9,924 nucleotides of DNA from an uncultured Eubacteriales bacterium (GTDB lineage: Bacteria; Bacillota; Clostridia; Oscillospirales; CAG-272). The position numbers were made by a program, and so were the translations under genes. The notes beneath the pieces are model-generated. The model worked only from the letters and a program-made list of their open reading frames with translations. It was not told where the DNA came from and searched no databases. The stretch lies in the NCBI GenBank assembly GCA_900556615.1, contig USPP01000032.1, positions 1 through 9,924 on the forward strand, written 5' to 3'. Shown piece after piece: positions 1 to 5,068 of the stretch (within the stretch, counting starts at the first letter, position 1; every line of letters starts with the position of its first letter).

Positions 1-120
1 TCCGTCATACTTCACAAATTTCGTCGGCAGAGGAGTTACTCTTGCTTCCTCAATTTGTATCGTCTGACGAAAAATCCGGCGGCGCAGCTGCATAACAATC
101 ATTGAGCGGTATTGCCTTAA
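1..120. mobile_element. MITE-like repeat, copy A (left end outside window)
   Basis: Right part of a non-coding repeat element whose left end lies before the window. It ends in GCGGTATTGCCTTAA (106-120), the terminal inverted repeat shared with copies B and C. Aligned without gaps to 249-368 it matches at 90 of 120 positions by hand count. The reverse complement of its last 35 bases also closely matches the first 35 bases of copy C (2305-2339), including CAATGATTGTT. The interior holds a potential hairpin GCAGAG/CTC-T-TGC around 27-46. I see no coding capacity, so mobility would have to come from a transposase elsewhere. Calling it a MITE is inference from inverted ends plus repetition. Confidence 0.65.
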
Positions 121-134
121 ATATAAAATTGCTA

Positions 135-163
135 TTGACAATCCAATGATTGCGTGATATAAT
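135..163 (+). promoter_or_regulatory. Consensus sigma-A promoter for the SPFH operon
   Basis: TTGACA (135-140), a 17-bp spacer, then TATAAT (158-163), with an extended -10 TGA just before it. All twelve core bases match the housekeeping consensus. Transcription would start near 170, about 16 bp before repeat copy B, so that copy would be entirely inside the roughly 260-nt leader of the gene at 432. Confidence 0.85.
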
Positions 164-185
164 CTTATTACCGCATAGTGATTGT

Positions 186-368
186 TTAAGGTAACACCGC
201 ATAGTTCACGACTTGCGCTATGACGGACGGCTTTCTGTTTGTCCATTTTCCGTCATATATCACAAATTTTGCCGGCAAAGGAGCCGCTTTTGCCTCCCCA
301 ATTGATATCGTCTGACGAAAAATGCGATTGCACACCTGTACTATCAGAACCCAGCGGTATTGTCTTAA
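186..368. mobile_element. MITE-like repeat, copy B (complete, 183 bp)
   Basis: Bounded by TTAAGGTAACACCGC (186-200) and GCGGTATTGTCTTAA (354-368), which are inverted repeats matching at 12 of 15 positions. The right 120 bp are the counterpart of copy A. The right end also shares an almost identical 20-bp terminus (TTARGACAATAYCGCTGGGT when read inward) with copy C. It sits between the promoter at 135-163 and the SPFH gene, so it would be transcribed as leader RNA. No clear target-site duplication can be read beyond the TTAA-type ends. No protein is encoded. Confidence 0.7.
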
Positions 369-431
369 TTTGCGGTGGGATATGGCTATGGTACTATCCC
401 GGAATCATTATTTTGAAAGGAACGAATTATT

Positions 432-1364
432 ATGGAATGGATTTTGTTTGCGCTTATTGTGGGAGTAATACTTTTTGTTGCCCTTGGTTTTCAGCGGAAA
501 GGCGGTTGGAGTGTAAACGGAAAGCAGTTTTTATCTTTACTCGCACTTTTTCTGATTCTTCCGTCGGTTTTTGCGACGGTGCCGACCGGTCATACCGGAA
601 TTATGACGCTTTTCGGAGATGTTCAGGACGGAACTCTTGAGGCGGGACTTCATGCTAAAAATCCGTTTATGAAGGTAGTAGCGATGGATAATCGGGCGCA
701 AAAGGCTTCTCTTGAAATGATATGCTATACAAGCGATATTCAGGAAGTGACGATCGTTTATACGATTAACTATCAAATTGAAAAAAACAATGCTCAGACT
801 ATATATAAAACAATCGGGGGCAATTATTATGAAACGGTAATGCAGCCCAGAATCATGGAATGTGTAAAATCTGTTATTTCAAACTATAATGCCGAAAGTC
901 TGATTGCTTCACGAGAGGAGCTTTCCGAGAAAATTACAGAGAAGCTTGAAAAGGAAATGAGCGTTTATAATATTATTGTGATAAACACCGCAATAGAGGA
1001 TATGGATTTTTCAGATGCTTTTACAGCAGCAGTAGAGGAAAAACAGGTTGCGGAGCAAATGAAGCTGAAGGCGCAAATAGAACAGGCACAGATGCTCCTT
1101 GAGGCGGAGGCGCAGGCAAAGAAGCAGCAGATACAGGCAGATGCGGATGCCGCGGTTGCCAAGATACAGGCTGATGCCGCCAAGTATGCAGGAGAAAAGG
1201 AAGCAGAAATGAACAAGAAGCTCAGTGAAACTCTGACAAAGGAATTAATTGAGTATTACTATACGCAGAAATGGGATGGAAAGCTTCCGGGTATTGTCGG
1301 AGGAGAAACGGTGCTTCCGATTATCAACAGTGACGCGTTGTTCTCAGAAGATTCTGCTGAATAA
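432..1364 (+). CDS. SPFH/prohibitin-family membrane protein
   Basis: A 310-aa protein with two hydrophobic segments near the N-terminus (about residues 3-20 and 33-50), then an SPFH/Band 7 domain (about 50-200) starting at the typical VPTGHTGIMTLFG strand, and a long alanine/glutamate/glutamine-rich coiled coil (about 200-270). This is the prohibitin/HflC/stomatin architecture. Such proteins form membrane-bound ring oligomers that organise membrane microdomains or proteases; the specific client here is unknown. The start is supported by AAAGGA at 416-421, 10 nt before ATG. It is the first gene of a probable four-gene operon, followed after 35 nt by a zinc-ribbon membrane protein. The Band 7 assignment is firm; the cellular role is not. 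Confidence 0.9.
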   Translation: MEWILFALIVGVILFVALGFQRKGGWSVNGKQFLSLLALFLILPSVFATVPTGHTGIMTLFGDVQDGTLEAGLHAKNPFMKVVAMDNRAQKASLEMICYTSDIQEVTIVYTINYQIEKNNAQTIYKTIGGNYYETVMQPRIMECVKSVISNYNAESLIASREELSEKITEKLEKEMSVYNIIVINTAIEDMDFSDAFTAAVEEKQVAEQMKLKAQIEQAQMLLEAEAQAKKQQIQADADAAVAKIQADAAKYAGEKEAEMNKKLSETLTKELIEYYYTQKWDGKLPGIVGGETVLPIINSDALFSEDSAE

Positions 1365-1399
1365 TCGTTATATTTTACATAACCCATCAGGAGGAGCTT

Positions 1400-1789
1400 A
1401 TGAAGAGTATAAAACCGGGCAGAGGTCCATCTGCAATGAGCGGTGTGATGTGTGTGCTTGTCGGTTTATTCGGTGTATTTTGGACAGTGATGGCAGCGTC
1501 GATGGGGGGCGGACTGTTTGCAGTATTTGGTTTGATATTCGTTGCAATTGCCGTTGTTCAGGCGGTATACAATTTCAAAAACGCGACCTCCGAAAATAGA
1601 TATTCAAGCTTTGATATTACAGACGACAGCGAGGAACCGGATCCGTTGAACGTGAAATATTCTTCGAGAAAATACGACAGTTCAGGAGTATCTCAAAAGG
1701 AAAAGCAGGGAAGATATTGTCCCTACTGCGGCGCTGAGATGAGAGCAGAATACAAATTTTGTAATAACTGCGGCAAAAAGCTTCCCTAA
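1400..1789 (+). CDS. Zinc-ribbon membrane protein of unknown function
   Basis: A 129-aa protein. Two adjacent hydrophobic segments (about residues 13-33 and 37-57) suggest a hairpin in the membrane. A polar, serine- and acidic-rich linker (60-104) follows, then a C-terminal zinc ribbon with CPYCG (Cys107, Cys110) and CNNCG (Cys121, Cys124). The ribbon is of the common double-CxxC type that tethers to partner proteins or membranes; no enzymatic motif is seen. AGGAGG lies just before the ATG, with ideal spacing. The position behind the SPFH gene suggests the two products work together, which is inference. The stop TAA is followed by one base and then the ATG of the next small ORF. Confidence 0.85.
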   Translation: MKSIKPGRGPSAMSGVMCVLVGLFGVFWTVMAASMGGGLFAVFGLIFVAIAVVQAVYNFKNATSENRYSSFDITDDSEEPDPLNVKYSSRKYDSSGVSQKEKQGRYCPYCGAEMRAEYKFCNNCGKKLP

Positions 1790-1790
1790 A

Positions 1791-1910
1791 ATGAGTGCCC
1801 GAAAGTCGGAATTTCTTCAATCAGAGTTAAAGGACTTTGTAAAGAGCGTAAAACCGTCAGCGGATTACGGCGCAGCAAAAGACGCGAGAGATGGAGGGAT
1901 AAAAAAATGA
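1791..1910 (+). CDS. Small 39-aa ORF, probably coupled to both neighbours
   Basis: Reads from ATG 1791 to TGA 1908-1910: 39 codons, charged, beginning MSARKSEF and ending DGGIKK. It starts one base after the stop of the zinc-ribbon gene (TAAAATG), the same junction used between the lipoprotein and glycosylase genes near 5067. Its stop overlaps the next start as ATGA (1907-1910). There is no strong ribosome site of its own, so translation by re-initiation is likely. The tight fit at both ends is the main support. I recognise no family. It could instead be a remnant of a longer gene. Confidence 0.5.
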   Translation: MSARKSEFLQSELKDFVKSVKPSADYGAAKDARDGGIKK

Positions 1911-2152
1911 TGACGCTCGAAAAATATGCTGAGGAAGCCAAAAAGGGAATAAGGGAAAGACTCAAAGCGGAGCCAAGAAAAGAAATAGAAAAATATATTC
2001 TCACACTTGAGAAAAAAGGCTTTATTAAAGCAAGCTATGAAGAAGACATCGACGAGGAACTCGCAGAGATAACAGGGTGCGAGGCGAGACCTGATCCCGG
2101 AGCGTTTGCTTATGGCATTATGATGTTATACCCAGACTTCCCAAGTAAATAA
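1907..2152 (+). CDS. Small hypothetical helical protein, 81 aa
   Basis: An 81-aa protein, strongly helical and charged in its first half (rich in Lys, Glu and Arg), ending in a segment with GAFAYGIMMLYP. GGAGGG at 1893-1898 is 8 nt before the ATG, a strong ribosome site. A second ATG follows immediately (ATGATG). The start overlaps the stop of the 39-aa ORF by ATGA, implying coupling. It is the last gene before the hairpin terminator at 2165. No named family is recognised and no catalytic motif is visible; I assign no function. Confidence 0.7.
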   Translation: MMTLEKYAEEAKKGIRERLKAEPRKEIEKYILTLEKKGFIKASYEEDIDEELAEITGCEARPDPGAFAYGIMMLYPDFPSK

Positions 2153-2164
2153 AAAACAAAATAA

Positions 2165-2190
2165 TACAAGCGTCCGATAGGGCGCTTGTA
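2165..2190 (+). terminator. Hairpin terminator at the end of the SPFH operon
   Basis: An 11-bp stem TACAAGCGTCC / GGGCGCTTGTA (one G-U pair) closes a GATA loop. It lies 12 nt past the stop of the 81-aa gene. The downstream tract is A/T-rich (ATATATAAAAAATT) rather than a clean T-run. On the other strand the following sequence is richer in T, so it may work in both directions. Confidence 0.6.
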
Positions 2191-2248
2191 ATATATAAAA
2201 AATTACGTTCCGGGCATAGGAACGAGGCGGAAAAAGGAGAAAAGAACA

Positions 2249-2550
2249 ATGGCAGATAATCACAATCAGTCGGGCGCACAGAACGATACAGAGCTTACCT
2301 TTGATTAAGGCAATATCGCACAATGATTGTTGCGCAGATGCGATAGCTATGCACCCAGCGATATTGTCCTAAATATTAGTGTATAAAGTCTCATATTGTA
2401 AACTTTGGAGTTCAGAAAAAGGCAGAAGTAAGTATGACAGGGGAGAACAAAGGAAGCTTAATCGGCTATTCTATCAATTTGAAGTGACTATCAGAGTTAA
2501 AGATTCCCTTTGCCGATTCCAAGGCTTTTGCCGTCAGTGCGAAAGGTTGA
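2249..2550 (+). pseudogene. Small gene interrupted by repeat copy C, with an extra in-frame stop
   Basis: ATG at 2249 has a strong ribosome site (AGGAG 2235-2239, 9 nt upstream) but encodes only 19 residues (MADNHNQSG to LTFD). The stop TAA at 2306-2308 is supplied by the terminal repeat of element C. Beyond the element a plausible coding frame is open from 2380 to 2484, containing FGVQKKAEVSMTGEN and IGYSINLK. It meets TGA at 2485-2487 and continues in the same frame as LSELKIPFADSKAFAVSAKG to TGA at 2548-2550. The two parts are offset by 2 mod 3, and the 68-bp element length is also 2 mod 3, so precise loss of the element would put them in one frame. A TAG at 2377-2379, at the element border, would remain unless the inserted segment extends past it. 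The protein family is not recognised. Confidence 0.4.
2305..2372. mobile_element. MITE-like repeat, copy C (68 bp)
   Basis: A short complete element with ends TTAAGGCAATATCGC (2305-2319) and GCGATATTGTCCTAA (2358-2372), inverted at 13 of 15 positions. Its left 35 bp match the right end of copy A in reverse complement, and its right 20 bp match the right end of copy B. It lacks the roughly 100-bp interior seen in A and B, so it looks like a deletion derivative. The whole sequence could fold into one hairpin. It supplies the stop codon of the short ORF at 2249. Confidence 0.65.
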
Positions 2551-2589
2551 ATTTTCTTGTTCTTCTCATGATTTATTACATCAAAAAAC

Positions 2590-2617
2590 TTGACATCGTG
2601 ATTTTTTTGCGTATAAT
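2590..2617 (+). promoter_or_regulatory. Sigma-A promoter for the phosphoribosyltransferase gene
   Basis: TTGACA (2590-2595), a 16-bp spacer with a T-run, then TATAAT (2612-2617). Both hexamers are perfect. The start of transcription would fall near 2624, giving a leader of about 30 nt before the ATG at 2654. Confidence 0.8.
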
Positions 2618-2653
2618 TTATAGTGTATAAGTTTTTGAAAGGACTTGACTGTA

Positions 2654-3211
2654 ATGATGACTCACAAAATGACCATTGCCGGAATGGAGCGAGAGCTTCC
2701 CATTTGCAAGGTGACAGAGAATCTGTATATTGGAGCGTTTGTTATATTCGGAGACGCACCGCTTACCGTTGCTTGCGCGGAAGAACTGCTGAAAAGAGCT
2801 CCGGCGTATGACTATTTGATAACGGCTGAGGCAAAAGGAATTCCTCTTGCTCACGAAATGGCGCGTCAGCGCGGAGATGATTTCTATTTTGTGGCGCGGA
2901 AACACCCTAAACTGTATATGACAAGTGTTTTTGACGTTGCTGTCCGTTCGATTACGACAGATGCAGAACAGCATCTATATCTCGACGGATCGGATGCCGA
3001 AAAAATGAAGGGCAAACGAATTCTTCTCGTTGACGACGTGATTTCTACCGGAGAATCTATAAAAGCGGTGGAAGAACTTGTCAAAGAGGCGGGAGGAAAT
3101 ATTGTCGGTAAAATGTGCATACTCGCAGAAGGTGATGCGCAGAACCGCCCTGATATTATATATCTTGAGAGACTTCCCGTTTTTAATGCAGACGGTTCGA
3201 TAAAAGCATAA
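2654..3211 (+). CDS. Adenine phosphoribosyltransferase-like protein
   Basis: A 185-aa type I phosphoribosyltransferase. The PRPP-binding loop is ILLVDDVISTGES at residues 123-135, preceded by a Rossmann-like core with DYLITAEAKGIPLAHEMA (about 53-70). Length and pattern resemble the adenine/xanthine PRTase group, which makes nucleotides from free purine bases and PRPP in the cytoplasm. The base specificity cannot be read from sequence, and bona fide APRTs usually have a different PRPP loop (VDDLLATGG-type), so a regulatory or alternative-base role is possible. I chose ATG 2654 because AAAGGA at 2638-2643 is 10 nt upstream; an in-frame TTG at 2645 is too close to it. Monocistronic between a strong promoter and a hairpin. 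Confidence 0.85.
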   Translation: MMTHKMTIAGMERELPICKVTENLYIGAFVIFGDAPLTVACAEELLKRAPAYDYLITAEAKGIPLAHEMARQRGDDFYFVARKHPKLYMTSVFDVAVRSITTDAEQHLYLDGSDAEKMKGKRILLVDDVISTGESIKAVEELVKEAGGNIVGKMCILAEGDAQNRPDIIYLERLPVFNADGSIKA

Positions 3212-3214
3212 AGG

Positions 3215-3240
3215 AAATGTCCGTGTTACCGCGGATATTT
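3215..3240 (+). terminator. Probable terminator after the phosphoribosyltransferase gene
   Basis: An imperfect 11-bp stem AAATGTCCGTG / CGCGGATATTT with loop TTAC (two G-U pairs), starting just after the stop codon. The 3' arm ends in a short T-run (ATTTTCT). It is moderately convincing because the T-tract is short. Confidence 0.5.
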
Positions 3241-3249
3241 TCTATCAAC

Positions 3250-3285
3250 AATTGTAAACTTATTTATTTGTATTGGTTTACAATT
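3250..3285. promoter_or_regulatory. BirA (biotin repressor) operator upstream of bioY
   Basis: A perfect 10-bp inverted repeat: AATTGTAAAC (3250-3259), a 16-bp spacer, GTTTACAATT (3276-3285). In Firmicutes, biotin-bound BirA recognises wTTGTwAAC half-sites in this inverted arrangement and spacing. The site ends 45 bp before the BioY start, in the expected promoter region. Sequence and target gene agree, so biotin-dependent repression is strongly implied. I could not assign clear -35/-10 boxes here. Confidence 0.85.
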
Positions 3286-3330
3286 TAATAAATCCAAATA
3301 AATTTATTTTTTATACAAGAGGAAGAAAAA

Positions 3331-3879
3331 ATGATGACTAAAAAAACAAAGACAATTGATCTTATTATGTGTGCCGCGTTTGCGGCTTTGATTGCCGTGG
3401 GAGCTTATATAAGATTTTATGTCGGTGTGGTTCCATTTACGATGCAGGTGTTTTTTGTAATACTTGCGGGTATGCTGCTCGGAAGTAAAATAGGTACCGT
3501 AAGCGTACTGATCTATATTTTTATCGGACTTCTCGGTATACCGGTATTTACCGACGGAGGAGGAATTTGGTACTTTCTCAATCCTAAATTTGGATATATT
3601 ATCGGGTTTGCTATAGCTGCATTTGTCATCGGCATCATGATACCGAAAGGAGAATGTAAGTTTTTACGGTATTTTATTGCAGGATTAACGGGAATAGGGA
3701 TTATTTACCTTGTCGGCGTAAGCTATTATTGGGCGGTTAGTTTCTTTTATCTCAGAAAAAATCTCAGTTTTCAATTTTTAATGATTTATTGTTTTTTAAT
3801 CACTTTACCGGGGGATATTCTTTCCTGTCTGCTGGCAGCCGTGATCTCGAAGAGAATTTCAAAGGCAGTAAAAAGATGA
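3331..3879 (+). CDS. bioY: Biotin transporter substrate-binding component BioY
   Basis: A 182-aa, very hydrophobic protein with about six membrane segments. The BioY signature is clear: an N-terminal helix followed by GAYIRFYVGVVPFTMQVF (24-41), LAGMLLGSKIGTVSVLIY (45-62), and GLLGIPVFTDGGG (66-78). BioY is the S component of ECF-type importers and takes up biotin; in Firmicutes it usually shares the energising EcfA/A'/T module encoded elsewhere, and none is present here. AGAGGA at 3318-3323 is 7 nt before the ATG. The BirA operator upstream indicates repression when biotin is plentiful. Length is close to the family norm (about 180-190 aa). Confidence 0.93.
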   Translation: MMTKKTKTIDLIMCAAFAALIAVGAYIRFYVGVVPFTMQVFFVILAGMLLGSKIGTVSVLIYIFIGLLGIPVFTDGGGIWYFLNPKFGYIIGFAIAAFVIGIMIPKGECKFLRYFIAGLTGIGIIYLVGVSYYWAVSFFYLRKNLSFQFLMIYCFLITLPGDILSCLLAAVISKRISKAVKR

Positions 3880-4016
3880 TTCTTCAAATACAAGATTATC
3901 GTTTGATATACATAAAAGAGAACAGAGCCTGACATAGGTATGTATGATGCAAAAGTATTGCACCGAATGCAAAAATACAGGAAAATCGAAAACAATTAAG
4001 CTGGGAAAGGCATAAC

Positions 4017-4045
4017 AAAAAGGCGGTATCCAAACCGCCTTTTTT
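4017..4045. terminator. Bidirectional terminator between bioY and rplS
   Basis: An 11-bp stem AAAAAGGCGGT / ACCGCCTTTTT with loop ATCCAA, flanked by A- and T-runs that make it a good intrinsic terminator in both directions. It lies between two converging genes. The 137 nt between the bioY stop and this hairpin hold nothing firm beyond a 23-codon reading frame. Confidence 0.9.
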
Positions 4046-4107
4046 GAACCGTTGTTTTTATATAACAACAGCTAAGCTTAACTGTTCCATTGTTAAAAAG
4101 AAAGGAC

Positions 4108-4449
4108 TCAGATGCTTTCCTTGACCTTCGAACTCTTTCCGACTCTGTCGCGGAGATAAAACAGTTTTGCGCGTCTTACTTTTCCGATTCTTGTAACGAC
4201 AACCTTTTCTACATTCGGAGAATGAAGAGGGAATGTCTTTTCAACACCGACTCCGTATGAGACACGTCTTACTGTAAAGGTTTCGGAAATTCCGCCGCCA
4301 TTTTTTGCAATGACAGTTCCTTCAAAAATCTGAGTTCTGGTACGTTCACCCTCGACTATACGGCAATACACCTTTACATCGTTTCCAACGTCGAATGTGG
4401 GAACTTCCTTCTTTAACTGCTCACTTGTAAAAGCCTTGATTATATCCAT
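4108..4449 (-). CDS. rplS: 50S ribosomal protein L19
   Basis: A 113-aa protein, the usual L19 length (about 115). The family pattern is plain: [57 protein letters not shown], and the C-terminal [21 protein letters not shown]19 sits at the subunit interface of the ribosome. The ATG is preceded by AGGAGG at good spacing. In most bacteria rplS ends the rpsP-rimM-trmD operon; here the upstream gene is an unrelated glycosylase and the downstream side is a terminator, so it is expressed alone from its own promoter. Confidence 0.97.
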   Translation of the reverse strand: MDIIKAFTSEQLKKEVPTFDVGNDVKVYCRIVEGERTRTQIFEGTVIAKNGGGISETFTVRRVSYGVGVEKTFPLHSPNVEKVVVTRIGKVRRAKLFYLRDRVGKSSKVKESI

Positions 4450-4468
4450 TTGGGCTCCTCCTTGATTC

Positions 4469-4502
4469 GGACGTTCATGCAGAGCATCGCAGAGGACCGT
4501 CC
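4469..4502 (-). promoter_or_regulatory. Structured leader of rplS (candidate L19 autoregulatory leader)
   Basis: Within the roughly 60-nt 5' UTR, GGACG and CGTCC (4498-4502 and 4469-4473 on the - strand) form an outer stem that encloses a small ATGC-TCT-GCAT hairpin. It ends about 10 nt before the ribosome site. L19 leaders that bind the protein are known in Firmicutes, and the position fits, but I cannot match it to the known consensus by eye. Confidence 0.4.
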
Positions 4503-4518
4503 AGATATTAACTCAAAT

Positions 4519-4547
4519 ATTATATCATAATAATTTTAATTATGCAA
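4519..4547 (-). promoter_or_regulatory. Sigma-A promoter of rplS
   Basis: On the - strand: TTGCAT, 17-bp spacer, TATAAT, with TGA before the -10 box (extended -10). It begins only 22 nt past the stop codon of the upstream glycosylase gene. Transcription would start near 4512. Confidence 0.8.
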
Positions 4548-4569
4548 GCACAGACGGAAGTATTTACAT

Positions 4570-5067
4570 TTAATTAACAAATAATGCAGACGCAATGATA
4601 CTCCACTCATCTTGAAGCATTTTATAGGTATAGGCAGCGTTTGCCGGGCTTGTTGACGGCAATGTTTTTACCGGTAAATCTCGGCTTATGTGCGGAGCGC
4701 AATATTTTAACCAGAGCTTCTCTGCGGTTTTTCCGTTCAGAAAAATAGATTGAATTGAAGATTGGCTTATTATTTTCATAATATCGTTCGGAACAACGTT
4801 TCTGATTGAACTGTCGGCGCTTCCGACTACCTCACAGGAATCTATCACGTCCCAAAGCGCGATTCTGTTTTCATTCAAGAGTTTGATTTTTTCGTCTATA
4901 GAATCCGGAAGAGGATATTTTAAAATCTCTGACAGTAATTTCCAAAAACGGTTTTGAGGATGACCGTAATAAAAGCCGCTTTCACGAGATTTTACCGAAG
5001 GAAAAGTTCCGAGTATAAGTACTCTTGAGTCCTTGCTGAATATCGGAGGAATGGTATGGGTAAGCAT
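4570..5067 (-). CDS. DNA-deoxyinosine glycosylase (UDG superfamily family 6)
   Basis: A 165-aa protein of the uracil-DNA glycosylase fold. Motifs in order: LILGTFPS (17-24), then GFYYGHPQNRFW (31-42), LWDV (71-74), LNGKTA (110-115), and PSTSPANA (137-144), the last being the counterpart of the DNA-intercalation loop. This pattern, with Asn39 in GHPQNRFW and no water-activating Asp/Asn in the first motif, fits the hypoxanthine-DNA glycosylase family, which removes deaminated adenine (deoxyinosine) from DNA in base excision repair. Mug-type enzymes are the alternative but differ in motif 1. The start follows the upstream lipoprotein stop by one base (TAAAATG); the only ribosome site, GGGAGG, lies inside that gene's last codons, so the two are coupled. 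Confidence 0.87.
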   Translation of the reverse strand: MLTHTIPPIFSKDSRVLILGTFPSVKSRESGFYYGHPQNRFWKLLSEILKYPLPDSIDEKIKLLNENRIALWDVIDSCEVVGSADSSIRNVVPNDIMKIISQSSIQSIFLNGKTAEKLWLKYCAPHISRDLPVKTLPSTSPANAAYTYKMLQDEWSIIASALFVN

Positions 5068-5068
5068 T

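Noticed and set aside
239..640. A 133-codon frame overlapping element B and the SPFH gene
   Set aside because: It mostly lies in the repeat element and out of frame with the clear Band 7 coding region.
2206..2224. Hairpin CGTTCC/GGAACG as a second + strand terminator
   Set aside because: It is followed by purines and a ribosome site on the + strand, not a T-run; only the - strand direction is T-rich and no gene uses it.
2396..2403. TTGTAAAC, a BirA-like half-site
   Set aside because: No partner half-site at the right distance, and it lies inside the broken reading frame.
2645..2653. TTG start for the phosphoribosyltransferase gene
   Set aside because: The ribosome site AAAGGA ends one base before it; ATG 2654 has correct spacing.
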